Part shown: positions 52,581 through 63,003 of the stretch, piece by piece
Position numbering within the stretch: the first letter of the stretch is position 1
How the letters are laid out: each line of letters starts with the position of its first letter
Program-made: the position numbers and the translations under genes
The notes under the pieces: generated by a model
What the model was told of the DNA's origin: nothing
Databases searched by the model: none
The model's input: only the letters and a program-made list of their open reading frames with translations
NCBI GenBank assembly: GCA_009926135.1
Contig: RFPL01000014.1
Coordinates: 1-64,000 of the forward strand
DNA length: 64,000 nt
Reading direction: 5' to 3'
Origin: Sphingomonadaceae bacterium
Lineage (GTDB): Bacteria; Pseudomonadota; Alphaproteobacteria; Sphingomonadales; Sphingomonadaceae

Positions 52581-53360
52581 TTACCCGGCGAGCGCCCTGG
52601 CCCGACCGGCCAGGCGCTCGACCGCGGCGGCGTGGATATCAGGCGCTGATACCAGCACGCCAAAGTCGCGCGGATCGCGCTTGTTGTAGTTGAGCGGCTG
52701 GCCGAACGCATCGCTCACCGCTGCCCCGGCTTCACGGGCGATCAGCGCGGCCGCCCCGATATCCCATTCGAACCCCCAGCGCAGCGTGGCAACAAGGTCA
52801 GCCTCGTCCGCCGCGACCATCGCAATCCGCAGCGCGATCGAGTTGGGCCGGTCGACCGGTACCAGGTCAAGATCGCTCTTGGGCAGCGTATCGGCGGGCA
52901 CGCGCGCGCCGGAGAAATCCATCCGGCGGCTGGCAGCCAGCTTGATGCCATTGCGCCAGCTCCCCTGCCCCGCCTCGGCCGACCACAACTCGTCACGGGC
53001 GGGGGCGCAGAGCAGGCCCAGCAGCGGCCGCCCCGCACTGACCAAAGCCACCGATACTGCCCAACCCGGCCGACCCCGGATGAAATCGCGGGTCCCATCG
53101 ATCGGGTCGACCAGCCACAACAGCCCACCCTCCAGTCGCTCCGGTGCGTCGATGGTTTCCTCCGACAGCCAGCCGGCCGATGGCAGCAGCGCGGCCAGTT
53201 CGCGCTTCAGGAACACATCGACCGCCAGATCGGCCTCGCTGACCGGGCTGCCGGGGTCTTTTTCCCAGCTTTCCAGCGCATGGCCATGCCCTGGCCAGCG
53301 CGCGATCGCGATCCGGCCGGCTTCACGAACAATGTCTTCAAGGCGGGCGCGGTCGATCAT
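52581..53360 (-). CDS. CysQ-like 3'(2'),5'-bisphosphate nucleotidase (inositol phosphatase family)
   Basis: A 259-residue Mg-dependent phosphatase: SEETIDAPERL, WLVDPIDGTRDFIRG (metal site) and EWDIGAAALIAREAGA (last metal site). The WDIGAA form and length suit CysQ, which removes PAP from sulfate assimilation; a general inositol-type phosphatase cannot be excluded. I use ATG 53358-53360; a longer frame adds 17 residues with no support. Its stop lies 3 bases from the OmpA lipoprotein stop (convergent). Confidence 0.85.
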   Translation of the reverse strand: MIDRARLEDIVREAGRIAIARWPGHGHALESWEKDPGSPVSEADLAVDVFLKRELAALLPSAGWLSEETIDAPERLEGGLLWLVDPIDGTRDFIRGRPGWAVSVALVSAGRPLLGLLCAPARDELWSAEAGQGSWRNGIKLAASRRMDFSGARVPADTLPKSDLDLVPVDRPNSIALRIAMVAADEADLVATLRWGFEWDIGAAALIAREAGAAVSDAFGQPLNYNKRDPRDFGVLVSAPDIHAAAVERLAGRARALAG

Positions 53361-53420
53361 TGGTTCAGATTTGTGGGCACTGACGGGCCTTGGCAAGCCA
53401 GCCCTCATCAAAATCCGCAG

Positions 53421-53436
53421 TTAACCGCCCGATTAA
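53421..53436. promoter_or_regulatory. TTAACCG-type direct-repeat element before sucC
   Basis: TTAA half-sites with an 8-base gap, matching the element at 9791-9806 at 12 of 16 positions or more. It stands 88-103 bases before the sucC start, within the gap to the cysQ-like gene. Confidence 0.3.
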
Positions 53437-53523
53437 GGCCCTTTTCAAGCGTCCCGCACTGTGCTTAGGGCCATGACACTTTCCGGTCGCCTCACGGCCA
53501 ATCCCCAGCCCAGGAAACCCCAG

Positions 53524-54732
53524 ATGAACATCCACGAATACCAGGCCAAGGAACTGCTCGCGAAGTTCGGCGTTGCCGTGCCCAAGGGTATCGCCGCGCT
53601 GTCGGTTGAAGAAGCCGTTGCGGCTGCCAAGCAGCTGCCCGGGCCGCTTTACGTCGTGAAGGCCCAGATCCACGCCGGCGGGCGCGGCAAGGGCAAGTTC
53701 AAGGAACTGGGCCCTGATGCCAAGGGCGGCGTGCGCCTGGCCAAGAGCCTTGAGGAAGTGGAAGCCCACGCCAAGGACATGCTCGGCAACACCCTGGTCA
53801 CCGTGCAGACCGGTGAAGCCGGCAAGCAGGTCAACCGCCTGTACATCACCGATGGCGTCGACATCGGCCAGGAATTCTACCTCGCACTGCTGGTCGATCG
53901 CGCCACCAGCCGGATTGCCGTGGTCGCCTCGACCGAGGGTGGGATGAACATCGAGGATGTCGCTCACGATACCCCGGAAAAGATCCATACCATCACCATC
54001 GATCCGGCCACCGGCCTGATGCCGCACCACGGCCGGGCCGTCGCCAAGGCGCTGGGACTGTCGGGCGATCTGGCCAAGCAGGCGCAGACGATCCTGGCCG
54101 GGCTCTATGCCGCGTTCCTGGGCACCGATGCCGAACAGATCGAAATCAACCCGCTGGCCGTCTGCCCGACGCCGGAAGGGGACAAGCTCTACGTGCTCGA
54201 CGCCAAGGTCGGCTTCGATGGCAATGCCATGTTCCGCCACAAGGACCTGATGGAACTGCGCGACACGACCGAGGAAGACCCGGCCGAGCTCGAAGCCAGC
54301 GAATATGACCTGGCCTACATCAAGCTCGACGGGAACATCGGCTGCATGGTCAACGGCGCGGGCCTGGCCATGGCGACGATGGACATCATCAAGCTGAACG
54401 GCGAATTCCCTGCCAACTTCCTCGACGTTGGCGGCGGCGCCTCCAAGGAAAAGGTCACCGCAGCCTTCAAGATCATCCTCAAGGATCCGGCGGTGAAGGG
54501 CATTCTCGTCAACATCTTCGGCGGGATCATGAAGTGCGATATCATCGCGGACGGCATCGTTGCCGCGGCCAAGGAAGTGAACTTGTCCGTGCCGCTGGTG
54601 GTTCGCCTGGAAGGCACCAATGTCCAGCAGGGCAAGGACATCCTGGCCAACTCGGGCCTGCCGATCGTTGCCGCCAATGACCTGGGCGATGCTGCGAAGA
54701 AGATTGTCGCCGAAGTCCGCGCAGTCGCCTAG
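53524..54732 (+). CDS. sucC: Succinyl-CoA synthetase beta subunit
   Basis: A 402-residue ATP-grasp subunit of the TCA cycle enzyme. The N-terminus [16 protein letters not shown], the GGRGKGKFK loop and the C-terminal [13 protein letters not shown] and [10 protein letters not shown] are characteristic. The ATG at 53524 matches the family start exactly. The partner sucD is not adjacent; etfB and etfA follow instead after 79 bases. Confidence 0.96.
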   Translation: MNIHEYQAKELLAKFGVAVPKGIAALSVEEAVAAAKQLPGPLYVVKAQIHAGGRGKGKFKELGPDAKGGVRLAKSLEEVEAHAKDMLGNTLVTVQTGEAGKQVNRLYITDGVDIGQEFYLALLVDRATSRIAVVASTEGGMNIEDVAHDTPEKIHTITIDPATGLMPHHGRAVAKALGLSGDLAKQAQTILAGLYAAFLGTDAEQIEINPLAVCPTPEGDKLYVLDAKVGFDGNAMFRHKDLMELRDTTEEDPAELEASEYDLAYIKLDGNIGCMVNGAGLAMATMDIIKLNGEFPANFLDVGGGASKEKVTAAFKIILKDPAVKGILVNIFGGIMKCDIIADGIVAAAKEVNLSVPLVVRLEGTNVQQGKDILANSGLPIVAANDLGDAAKKIVAEVRAVA

Positions 54733-54747
54733 GGGCACTGATCGGAG

Positions 54748-54775
54748 TTGACGTTTACGTAAACGGCAGTAATGC
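54748..54775 (+). promoter_or_regulatory. Predicted etfBA promoter with a 14-bp palindrome
   Basis: A -35-like TTGACG (54748-54753) and -10-like TAATGC (54770-54775) are 16 bases apart. The perfect palindrome CGTTTACGTAAACG (54752-54765) overlaps the -35 and spacer, so a bound dimer should repress. The sequence resembles operators of MerR/TetR regulators of fatty acid and branched-chain amino acid degradation; this is inference. Confidence 0.55.
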
Positions 54776-54811
54776 CGCGTTGCAACATGGCAAAGCGAAA
54801 GGCTTGAACCG

Positions 54812-55564
54812 ATGAAGGCCCTGGTCTGCGTGAAGCGCGTGATCGACTACAACGTGAAGCCGCGGGTAAAATCCGACGGTACCGGCGTTGATCTCGCCAA
54901 TGTGAAAATGAGCATGAACCCGTTCGACGAGATCGCGGTTGAGGAAGCCATTCGCCTGAAGGAAAAGGGCGTGGTTACCGAGATCGTGGCGGTGTCGGTC
55001 GGTCCGGCCAAGGCCCAGGAAACGCTGCGCACCGCGCTGGCGATGGGTGCGGATCGCGCGGTCCTGGTCCAGGTCGACGACGGCGTCGAGGTTGAGCCGC
55101 TGGCAGTTGCCAAGATCATCAAGGGCGTGGCTGACGAAGAACAGCCCGGCCTGATCATCACTGGCAAGCAGGCGATCGACGACGATTCGAACCAGGTCGG
55201 CCAGATGGTCGCGGCGCTGATGGGCCGCCCGCAGGGCACCTTTGCCAATGAGGTCACTGTTGAAGGCGATTCGGTCGTCGTGAAGCGGGAAATCGATGGC
55301 GGTCTGGAAACCGTGAAGCTGGCGTTGCCGGCCGTGGTCACCACTGACCTGCGCCTCAACGAACCGCGCTACGCCTCGCTGCCCAACATCATGAAGGCCA
55401 AGTCGAAGCCGCTCGCCACCAAGGCACCGGCCGACTTCGGCGTGGACATCGCGCCGCGCCTCAAGACCCTCAAGGTCAGCGAACCGCCGGTGCGCAGCGC
55501 CGGCATCAAGGTGGCAGACGTGGACGCCCTCGTCGCCAAGCTCAAGGAAATGGGAGTCGCCTGA
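54812..55564 (+). CDS. etfB: Electron transfer flavoprotein beta subunit
   Basis: A 250-residue AMP-binding subunit of the heterodimer that takes electrons from acyl-CoA dehydrogenases. [19 protein letters not shown] and the signature [35 protein letters not shown] and the recognition-loop region [14 protein letters not shown] are clear. Its stop overlaps the etfA start by one base (TGATG). Confidence 0.96.
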   Translation: MKALVCVKRVIDYNVKPRVKSDGTGVDLANVKMSMNPFDEIAVEEAIRLKEKGVVTEIVAVSVGPAKAQETLRTALAMGADRAVLVQVDDGVEVEPLAVAKIIKGVADEEQPGLIITGKQAIDDDSNQVGQMVAALMGRPQGTFANEVTVEGDSVVVKREIDGGLETVKLALPAVVTTDLRLNEPRYASLPNIMKAKSKPLATKAPADFGVDIAPRLKTLKVSEPPVRSAGIKVADVDALVAKLKEMGVA

Positions 55565-56496
55565 TGGCCAAGACGCTCGTTTGGGTCGAACACGACAATG
55601 CCTCGGTCAAGGATGCTACCCTGGCCGTCGTAACCGCCGCTGCGCAGCTGGGTGAAGTTCACCTGCTGGTTGCCGGTCACAACTGCGCCGCAGCCGGTGC
55701 TGCCGCCGCGCAGATCGCCGGCGTGGCCAAGGTCCACGTGGCCGACGATGCCGCCTATGCCAATGCACTGGCCGAAAACGTCGCGCCGCTGGTGGCTGGC
55801 CTGATGGGGCACCACGACGCCTTCCTGGCGCCGGCCACTACCACTGGCAAGAACGTCGCCCCGCGCGTCGCCGCGCTGCTCGACGTGATGCAGATCTCTG
55901 ACATCCTCTCGGTCGAAGGCCCCAAGACCTTCACTCGCCCGATCTATGCCGGCAATGCCATTGCCACGGTCGAATCGAGCGATGCCAAGCTGGTGATCAC
56001 CGTGCGCGGCACCGCCTTCGCCAAGGCTGCGGCCACTGGCGGTTCGGCTCCGGTCGAAGCGATCTCGGGCCCGGCGGCTGCCGGTACCTCGGCCTTCGTC
56101 GGTTCGGAAGTCGCCAAGAGCGAGCGTCCGGAACTGACCAGCGCCAAGATCATCGTATCTGGCGGCCGCGCGCTCAAGGATGCGGACACCTTCAAGGCTG
56201 TGATCTTCCCGCTGGCCGACAAGCTGAACGCCGGCGTCGGCGCCAGCCGCGCGGCAGTCGATGCGGGCTATGTCCCCAACGACTACCAGGTCGGCCAGAC
56301 CGGCAAGATCGTCGCCCCGGAAGTCTACATCGCGGTCGGCATCTCGGGTGCGATCCAGCACCTTGCGGGCATGAAGGACTCCAAGACCATCATCGCCATC
56401 AACAAGGATGAGGACGCCCCGATCTTCCAGGTCGCGGATATCGGCCTGGTCGGCGATCTGTTCGCCTTGGTGCCGGAACTGACCGGCAAGCTCTAA
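55564..56496 (+). CDS. etfA: Electron transfer flavoprotein alpha subunit
   Basis: A 310-residue FAD-binding subunit. The C-terminal FAD domain has [35 protein letters not shown] and [19 protein letters not shown], the standard ETF-alpha signature. It works with EtfB and an ETF-quinone oxidoreductase to feed the quinone pool, upstream of the bc1 complex encoded at 30-33 kb. A GNRA-looped terminator follows. Confidence 0.96.
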   Translation: MAKTLVWVEHDNASVKDATLAVVTAAAQLGEVHLLVAGHNCAAAGAAAAQIAGVAKVHVADDAAYANALAENVAPLVAGLMGHHDAFLAPATTTGKNVAPRVAALLDVMQISDILSVEGPKTFTRPIYAGNAIATVESSDAKLVITVRGTAFAKAAATGGSAPVEAISGPAAAGTSAFVGSEVAKSERPELTSAKIIVSGGRALKDADTFKAVIFPLADKLNAGVGASRAAVDAGYVPNDYQVGQTGKIVAPEVYIAVGISGAIQHLAGMKDSKTIIAINKDEDAPIFQVADIGLVGDLFALVPELTGKL

Positions 56497-56520
56497 GCTG
56501 AGCGGATTTGCGAAACACGG

Positions 56521-56552
56521 AAAGGCCCTGCGCAAGCGGGGCCTTTTCTTTT
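56521..56552. terminator. Terminator after etfA
   Basis: Eleven-bp stem (56521-56531 with 56536-56546, one wobble) capped by a GCAA tetraloop, then TCTTTT. It separates etfA from the convergent GNAT gene. Confidence 0.88.
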
Positions 56553-56556
56553 GGGC

Positions 56557-57084
56557 CTAGGCGCGCTCCCAGAGGCCTAGCGACGCACCACTCTCAGGTT
56601 GGTGCGAGCCATAGCGAGCGAAACCCAACTTGGTCGCAATCGCCTCGCTGGCCGCGTGTCCATCCTCGATCATGCAGGCGACGCGCTGGTGGCCATGGGT
56701 GGCGTCGAACCATGCGAGTGCGGCGCTCATGACCTCGCTGGCCAGGCCCTGCCCCCAGGCATCGCGGTGGACGATCCAGCCGGCTTCGGGGACGTTGTCG
56801 AGGCCCTGCCCCGCGCCAAAGCCGCGATGGCTGCGGAAGACGCCGCAGTTGGCCACGATGTGCCCCTCTCCCTTCCGCCGGACCATGAAGGTGCCATAGC
56901 CCCACAGCGCCCAGGATCCGGCATTGCGGGTCAGGCGAGTGAAGCTGTCCATCTCGGTCGGGGTAAAGCTGCCGAGGAAGCGGCGCGTTTCTTCGTCGCG
57001 GGTCAATTCATACAGGCCCGCCAGGTCGCCAACCTGCGGTTGCCAGAGTTCGTAGCGATCAGTGGTGAGGACCGGCCGGCTCAC
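56557..57084 (-). CDS. GNAT N-acetyltransferase, RimJ/RimL-like
   Basis: A 175-residue acetyltransferase. The start LTTDRYELWQPQVGDL, the CoA-binding segment RDAWGQGLASEVMSAAL and a C-terminal GHAASEAIATKLGFARYG are typical of the Acetyltransf_3 (RimJ/L) group. Substrate unknown. It starts at GTG 57082-57084 over the DUF445 stop, so it is the last gene of the RND operon. Confidence 0.9.
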   Translation of the reverse strand: MSRPVLTTDRYELWQPQVGDLAGLYELTRDEETRRFLGSFTPTEMDSFTRLTRNAGSWALWGYGTFMVRRKGEGHIVANCGVFRSHRGFGAGQGLDNVPEAGWIVHRDAWGQGLASEVMSAALAWFDATHGHQRVACMIEDGHAASEAIATKLGFARYGSHQPESGASLGLWERA

Positions 57085-58352
57085 AGCAGCTGGTCCACCG
57101 CGTGGATGATTACGCCAACCAATCCGCCAACCATTGTGCCGTTGATGCGGATGAACTGCAGGTCGCGGCCGACGGCACCCTCGATCCGGTCAGTCACGGT
57201 ACGGGCATCCCAGCGCTTGACCGTTTCCGAAACCAGCCGGACGATCTGATCGCCATAACGCACCGAAGCCCCGACCAGGGTGCGGCGGGCAAAGCGGTTG
57301 ATCTGTTCCTGCAAGGCGGGGTCATCACGCAGGTGGCGTCCCAGCTCGGCCAGGGCCTCGGTCGCCTGGCTGCCAATCTGGCCCTCGGGCTGGCGCAGCC
57401 GCTCCAGCAGCTTGAGCCGCAACCGCTCCCACACGCCCTGCCACCAGGTCGAAACTGCCGGGTTGGCAATCAGATCGCCTTTCATCCGCTCAATCCTGGC
57501 GCGGAGATCAGGATCGTGCTGGAGGTCATCGGCCAGCTTGGCGAGGCCTTCCTCGATCTTGCCGCGCAGGGGGTGGTCGGGATCGACGATCACTTCGGCC
57601 AAGAGCTTGTAGAGCCCGTCGAGCACGGAATTGGCCAACCGTTCGTCCAGGCCCGTCCAGCGCAGGATGGCGCTGGCGCGGGCGTGGATCAGATCGCGGA
57701 TCAGCGGCTCGTTATCCTCCAGCGTCAGGCCGGCCCAGCGCACCAGCGATTCGATCACCGCCATGTGGCGCTTGTCGACAATCGCGGTACCCAGCATCTG
57801 GCCCAGCAACGGCGACACCTCAAGCTTGTCGATCTGCTTGAACAGGCCGCCCCTTACCTGGTTGCCAAGCCGGTCAGGATCGAGCGATTCGAGCACATGG
57901 GCCAGCATTTCCGCTCCGCCCGCGCGGAGCCGGCTGGATCCACCGGTCTGGGGGTCCGCCAGCCAATTACCGGCCGCCCCGGCCAGGTTCATGCTCCGCA
58001 TCCGCCGGGCGACGACCTGGGGGGTCAGGAAATTGGTGCGCAGGAAAGCCGCCATCGTATCGGCGATGCGGTCCTTGTTTTCAGGCACGATCGCGGTGTG
58101 CGGGATCGGCAGGCCGAGCGGGCGGCGGAACAGCGCGGTTACCGCGAACCAGTCGGCCAGACCGCCGACCATCGCCGCCTCGGCAAAAGCCAGGACATAG
58201 CCGATCGCCGGATGGAGCCCTTGGTAGTGCCGGGCCACCAGGTAAATCCCCGCCATGACCACCAGCAACCCGGTGGCGGTCCGCCGCATACGCTGCGCGC
58301 GGTCGACCGGTTGGCCGCCGCGCGCATTGTTCAGGGGGAGCGGACCGCTCAC
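57081..58352 (-). CDS. DUF445 (YjiN-like) membrane protein
   Basis: A 423-residue protein. An N-terminal helix pair (GLLVVMAGIYLVARHY, GYVLAFAEAAMVGGLADWFAVTALFRRPLGLPIPHTAIVPENKDRIA) and long helical middle match DUF445; a C-terminal helix ends the protein. Function is unknown. The start is GTG 58350-58352, over the RND permease stop. Confidence 0.88.
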   Translation of the reverse strand: MSGPLPLNNARGGQPVDRAQRMRRTATGLLVVMAGIYLVARHYQGLHPAIGYVLAFAEAAMVGGLADWFAVTALFRRPLGLPIPHTAIVPENKDRIADTMAAFLRTNFLTPQVVARRMRSMNLAGAAGNWLADPQTGGSSRLRAGGAEMLAHVLESLDPDRLGNQVRGGLFKQIDKLEVSPLLGQMLGTAIVDKRHMAVIESLVRWAGLTLEDNEPLIRDLIHARASAILRWTGLDERLANSVLDGLYKLLAEVIVDPDHPLRGKIEEGLAKLADDLQHDPDLRARIERMKGDLIANPAVSTWWQGVWERLRLKLLERLRQPEGQIGSQATEALAELGRHLRDDPALQEQINRFARRTLVGASVRYGDQIVRLVSETVKRWDARTVTDRIEGAVGRDLQFIRINGTMVGGLVGVIIHAVDQLL

Positions 58353-61300
58353 TCCGCCGGCAGGGCCCCGCCGTGGAGGCCGTCCCTGGCGCCGAGGTCG
58401 TCACCCGGCTCATAACTCAGCAGCCGTTTGCGCAGCCACGGGCCAGCGCGCTTTTCGAAGCCATCGGCCAGGCTGAAGCCGGCAGGCACGATCAGCAGGG
58501 TCAACAGGGTCGAGAGGATCAGGCCGCCGATCACGACCGTTCCCATCGGCGCGCGCCAGGCCCCGTCGCCCGAGCCAATCCAGCCCGAAATCGCGGTTGG
58601 CACCATGCCCGCAGTCATCGCCACGGTGGTCATGATGATCGGCTGGGCGCGCTTGTGGCCAGCCTCGACGATGGCGTCGAACTTGCCCACGCCGCGCTGC
58701 ATTTCCTCGATCGCGAAATCGACCAGCAGGATCGAGTTCTTGGCGACGATCCCGAACAGCATCAGGATCCCGATGAACACCGGCATCGACATCGGCTGAC
58801 CCACCAGGACAAGCGCGATCAACCCGCCGAGCGGCGCGAGGAACAGCGAGCTCATGTTGACCAGCGGCGACACGAAGCGATGATACAGCAGGACGAGGAC
58901 CGCGAAGACCAGCAGAATGCCGGAGACCAGCGCAATGCCGAAGTTCTTCTGCATTTCCGCCTGCCATTCGTCTTCACCAAACGGCGCGTTGGAGACGCCT
59001 ACCGGCAAGTTCTTCATGACGGGCAAGGCGTTGACCTTCTCCATCGCCGTGCCCTTGACCACGCCGGGAGCAAGGTCGGCACCAACGAAGACCCGGCGGT
59101 TCTGGTTGTAACGCTGGATCGAGACCGGACCCGAACCGAAGCCGATTTCGGCGACGCGCGACAGCGGGACCGAACCGCCACTGGTGGTCGGCACCGGCAG
59201 GTTCTGGATCGTCGACAGGTCCTGGCGAGCCTCGACCGGCAGGCGCACGCGGATCGGCACCTGGCGGTCAGTGAGCGAGAACTTGGCAGCGTTCTGGTCA
59301 ATATCGCCGATCGTGGCGATGCGGATCGTCTGGCTGAGCGCGGAAGTTGTCACCCCCATGCTGGCAGCCAGGTCAAGCCGCGGCTTGATCACCACTTCGG
59401 GGCGGCGCATGTCGGCCGCGATGCGCGGGGCAACCAGTTCCTTCACGCCCTTCATTTCCTCGACCAGCTTTGACGCAGTTGCATCGAGCAGCTTGGAATC
59501 CGAACCGGAGAGCATGACCGAGATCGGCCGGCCCGTGCCGCCGCCGGGGCCGCCCATGCTTTGAATCGTGACGCGGGCATCGGCGATCTGCTGCAGCACC
59601 GGGGTGAGCTCCCGCTCGATCACCATGCTGGTTTTCTCGCGATCTTCCTTCAGCGTGATGAAGACGCGGCCATTGCCTTCACCGAAGCGGGCCAGCACGG
59701 TCTTGGTCTCAGGCCGCTCTTTCGCGATCTTGGCTACCTGGTCGATCACTCCTTCGGTCTGCTTGAGCGTGGTGCCCGGCACCATCTCGACGCGAATCTG
59801 GATGAAATCACCGTTGGCCGTGGGGAAGAACTGGGTCGGGATATTGCCGAACAGGATGCCGGTCAGGCCAAGCGCGCCCAGCCCCACGCCCAGCATCCAG
59901 ACGCGGTGGTCCCGGCGTCGCGCGGCCCAGCGCAGGTGCATGAAGCGGTACCAGTCCGCAAAGCCGTGTGGTGCAAAGCCGCTCGCGGCCAGCAGCACGC
60001 GATAGACCAGCCAGGCAAGGCCAATTCCGACGCCCACGCCAAGGAAGGCGGAAACCCAGCCCGGCACGAATTCCGCCACCGCTTCAATCTGCCCGAATGC
60101 CTTGGACGGGATCATCGTCCCGGCTCCAAAGGCGGCGAAGACCAACAGCGTCGCCACGATCCAGACCAGATAGTACCACCAGCGCGAAGGTGCCTTGGGC
60201 AGGGCGGCGCGCAGTGCCTTGGCCTCACGCTGGTCAAGCGACCAGCGCAGAACGTTGATGTAACGGTCCATCAGCGGTCCGCCGCCGTGATCTTCCTGGC
60301 CATGCGCCTTGAGGAAATAGGCCGCGACCATTGGCGTGATCATGCGGGCCACCGCCAGTGACATCAGTACCGAGACTACCACGGTCAGGCCAAAATTCTT
60401 GAAGAACTGGCCCGATACGCCCGGCATCAGGCCGACCGGCAGGAACACCGCAACGATCGAGAAGGTGGTCGCAACAACCGCCAGGCCGATTTCGTCTGCC
60501 GCGTCGATCGAGGCCTGGTAGGCGCTCTTGCCCATGCGCATATGACGCACGATGTTCTCGATTTCCACGATCGCATCGTCGACCAGCACCCCCGCGACCA
60601 GGCCCAGTGCGAGCAGCGAGAGCGTGTTGAGCGTAAAGCCCATCAGATCCATGAACCAGAAGGTCGGGATCGCCGAAAGCGGGATGGCGAGCGCGGAAAT
60701 CACTGTCGCGCGCCAGTCGCGCAGGAAGAAGAACACTACGATCACGGCCAGGATCGCCCCTTCGACCATCGCCGAAATCGAGCTTTCGTACTGCGCCTTG
60801 GTATAGTCGACCGAGGTGAACTGGCGGATGAAGGTGACCCCCGGGTTCTCCTTTTCGATCTTCTTGATCTCGGCGTAGGCGCCGTCATAGACCGATACGT
60901 CCGAGGCGCCGCGGGCGCGGGCAATGCCGAAGGTCACCACCGGCTTGCCATCGGCCTTGCCCATGCTGGTGACTTCACCATAGCTGTCCTGGACGCGCGC
61001 GAAGTCGGTCAGTTTGACGGTCCGGCCGTTGCCAAGCGGAACGTCGGTCTGGGACAGCTCATAGGCGGTCTGGGCGTTGCCGAGCACGCGCACCGACTGG
61101 CGCGATCCGGCGATTTCGGCCTTGCCGCCAGCGGCGTTCACGTTGAGCTGGCGCAGCTGGGCATTGACCTGGCTGGCCGTAATCCCGAGCGACTGCATCC
61201 GCGCTGGATCGAGGGTGACCACGATTTCGCGGTTCACGCCGCCCCCGCGCGTTACTTCAGCCATGCCGGGGATATTGAGCAGGCGCTTGGTAACAGTATC

Positions 61301-61783
61301 GTCGATGAACCAGGACAGCTGCTCGATCGTCATGTCGTCAGCCTGGACCGCGAAATAGGCGATCGGATCGGATGAGGTCTGGGCCTTGACCACCTGCGGT
61401 TCGAGGATCCCGTCGGGCAGTTCCCCGCGAGCCTGGTCGACGGCGTTCTTGACCTCGTTGACCGCCTCGTTGACGTCTTCGCCGATCTTGAACTCAATCA
61501 TCGTCTGGCTGCGGCCTTCCGAGGCAGTCGAGCTGATCGATTGCACCCCTGAAATGGTCCGCACCGCGGATTCGATACGCTGCGTGATCTGGGTCTCGAT
61601 CTCGGTCGGTGCGGCCCCCGGCTGGGCGATCGAGACGATCACCATCGGGAACTCGACGTCCGGATCGTTCTGGACCTCCATTTGCGCGAAGCTCATGATC
61701 CCGGCCAGCATCAGGCCGATGAAGAGGACGATCGGCACCACCGGGTTGCGGATCGACCAGGCCGAGATGTTACGGAAGTTCAT
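58349..61783 (-). CDS. RND-family efflux permease (HAE1-like) with an inserted segment
   Basis: A 1144-residue inner membrane exporter driven by the proton gradient. Standard parts: N-terminal helix, porter domains ([23 protein letters not shown]), the helix-4 [10 protein letters not shown] with its proton-relay acids, and the C-terminal helices with [15 protein letters not shown]. Normal members have about 1030-1050 residues. Here about 100 extra residues (about 520-625) lie between helices 6 and 7 and include two hydrophobic stretches (about 535-556 and 574-600), which could make 14 helices. It follows the adaptor gene by 32 bases; substrates unknown. Confidence 0.94.
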   Translation of the reverse strand: MNFRNISAWSIRNPVVPIVLFIGLMLAGIMSFAQMEVQNDPDVEFPMVIVSIAQPGAAPTEIETQITQRIESAVRTISGVQSISSTASEGRSQTMIEFKIGEDVNEAVNEVKNAVDQARGELPDGILEPQVVKAQTSSDPIAYFAVQADDMTIEQLSWFIDDTVTKRLLNIPGMAEVTRGGGVNREIVVTLDPARMQSLGITASQVNAQLRQLNVNAAGGKAEIAGSRQSVRVLGNAQTAYELSQTDVPLGNGRTVKLTDFARVQDSYGEVTSMGKADGKPVVTFGIARARGASDVSVYDGAYAEIKKIEKENPGVTFIRQFTSVDYTKAQYESSISAMVEGAILAVIVVFFFLRDWRATVISALAIPLSAIPTFWFMDLMGFTLNTLSLLALGLVAGVLVDDAIVEIENIVRHMRMGKSAYQASIDAADEIGLAVVATTFSIVAVFLPVGLMPGVSGQFFKNFGLTVVVSVLMSLAVARMITPMVAAYFLKAHGQEDHGGGPLMDRYINVLRWSLDQREAKALRAALPKAPSRWWYYLVWIVATLLVFAAFGAGTMIPSKAFGQIEAVAEFVPGWVSAFLGVGVGIGLAWLVYRVLLAASGFAPHGFADWYRFMHLRWAARRRDHRVWMLGVGLGALGLTGILFGNIPTQFFPTANGDFIQIRVEMVPGTTLKQTEGVIDQVAKIAKERPETKTVLARFGEGNGRVFITLKEDREKTSMVIERELTPVLQQIADARVTIQSMGGPGGGTGRPISVMLSGSDSKLLDATASKLVEEMKGVKELVAPRIAADMRRPEVVIKPRLDLAASMGVTTSALSQTIRIATIGDIDQNAAKFSLTDRQVPIRVRLPVEARQDLSTIQNLPVPTTSGGSVPLSRVAEIGFGSGPVSIQRYNQNRRVFVGADLAPGVVKGTAMEKVNALPVMKNLPVGVSNAPFGEDEWQAEMQKNFGIALVSGILLVFAVLVLLYHRFVSPLVNMSSLFLAPLGGLIALVLVGQPMSMPVFIGILMLFGIVAKNSILLVDFAIEEMQRGVGKFDAIVEAGHKRAQPIIMTTVAMTAGMVPTAISGWIGSGDGAWRAPMGTVVIGGLILSTLLTLLIVPAGFSLADGFEKRAGPWLRKRLLSYEPGDDLGARDGLHGGALPAE

Positions 61784-61815
61784 CGCCAGATCCTGTTTTC
61801 AACTTGAGTGCTGTA

Positions 61816-63003
61816 TCACTGCTTCACGAGCTTGGGATTGATCGTCTCGCCCGGCGAAAGGAAGCCGCCCGCCCGCATCACGACCTGTTCGGTGCCGTTC
61901 AAGCCTTGGACCACGGCGATCCCGTCGGCCGTGACAAGCCCGGTCTTGACGTTGCGCCGCTCGGCCTTGTTGTTCTTGCCGACGATATAGACGTAGCTGC
62001 CCTCGTTGTCCGAGAGGATCGCGGATTCAGGCAGCATCGGCGCCACTACGGTGCCAGCCTTGATCACTGCCGTGGCGAAGCCGCCGGGGCGCAGATCGGG
62101 GGCATAGGGCAGCGCGATCCGGGCAATGCCCTGGCGGCTCTGCGGATCAATGACCGGAGCGGTCTGCCAGACCTGACCGGTGAAGGCCCTGGTCCCGCCA
62201 ACCGGCGTGACTTCGGCAGAGACGCCGTTCGCAACCTGGGCCAGCTCGGTCTCGCCAACCAGCGCGCGCAATTCCATTTCGCCGCCCTTGGCGAGACGGA
62301 ACAGCACGCCCGAACCAGCGCTGACTACCTGGCCGGGTTCGACCCGGCGCTCGAGCACCAGCCCGGCGGCCGGAGCTACAACGTTAAGGCGGTTAAGCTG
62401 GGCGCTGAGCACGCCAAGCTGCGCCCCGGCCACACGGACCTGGGCCACCGCCGCATCGCGCTGGGCGGTGAGCCGGTCAATGTCGGCCTTCGAGACGAAC
62501 CCGCGCTCGACCAACTGCAAGGCGCGGTCGAGATTGGCCTGGGCCAGCTGGGCATTGGCGCGCGCGACATCAATCTGCGCGGCCTGGCTGGCGCGCTGCT
62601 GAACCTGGACCGAACGGTCGATCACCGCCAGCACCTGTCCGGCACCCACCCACTGGCCCGGCTCGACCAGCACGGAAACGATCTGCCCACCTTCGCCCGG
62701 CACGCCAATCGGCAGTTCACGCCGCGCGGCGAGCGTGCCGGTCACGTTGATCGCACCCTCGATCGTGCCGCGGCCCGGCGCGACGACCGAGACCACCGCG
62801 GCCTGCGACTTCTTGTCACCGGTGCCGGCGGTATCGCCGCTGTGGGTCAGGAACCAGATCCCGATCAGGCCAGCCAGCACGGCCAGCCCGATGATCCACA
62901 GCTTGCGCCGCGACTGCCGGTCCTCTTCGGCATCGCCCATCAGAACAGCGGCGGAATCGGTCACCGCCAGATCATCTGCTGCTATCCGCGTGTCGTAGTT
63001 CAT
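61816..63003 (-). CDS. RND efflux periplasmic adaptor subunit (MFP/HlyD family)
   Basis: A 395-residue membrane-fusion protein: an N-terminal membrane anchor (about residues 34-53, LWIIGLAVLAGLIGIWFL) without a lipobox, a split lipoyl domain (GQIVSVLVEPGQWVGAGQ and NVVAPAAGLVLERRV), a helical hairpin of about 60 residues with coiled-coil character, and beta-barrel and membrane-proximal parts. I use the ATG at 63001-63003 with GGGCAGG upstream; a longer start at 63030 is possible. It starts the adaptor-permease-DUF445-GNAT operon. Confidence 0.93.
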   Translation of the reverse strand: MNYDTRIAADDLAVTDSAAVLMGDAEEDRQSRRKLWIIGLAVLAGLIGIWFLTHSGDTAGTGDKKSQAAVVSVVAPGRGTIEGAINVTGTLAARRELPIGVPGEGGQIVSVLVEPGQWVGAGQVLAVIDRSVQVQQRASQAAQIDVARANAQLAQANLDRALQLVERGFVSKADIDRLTAQRDAAVAQVRVAGAQLGVLSAQLNRLNVVAPAAGLVLERRVEPGQVVSAGSGVLFRLAKGGEMELRALVGETELAQVANGVSAEVTPVGGTRAFTGQVWQTAPVIDPQSRQGIARIALPYAPDLRPGGFATAVIKAGTVVAPMLPESAILSDNEGSYVYIVGKNNKAERRNVKTGLVTADGIAVVQGLNGTEQVVMRAGGFLSPGETINPKLVKQ

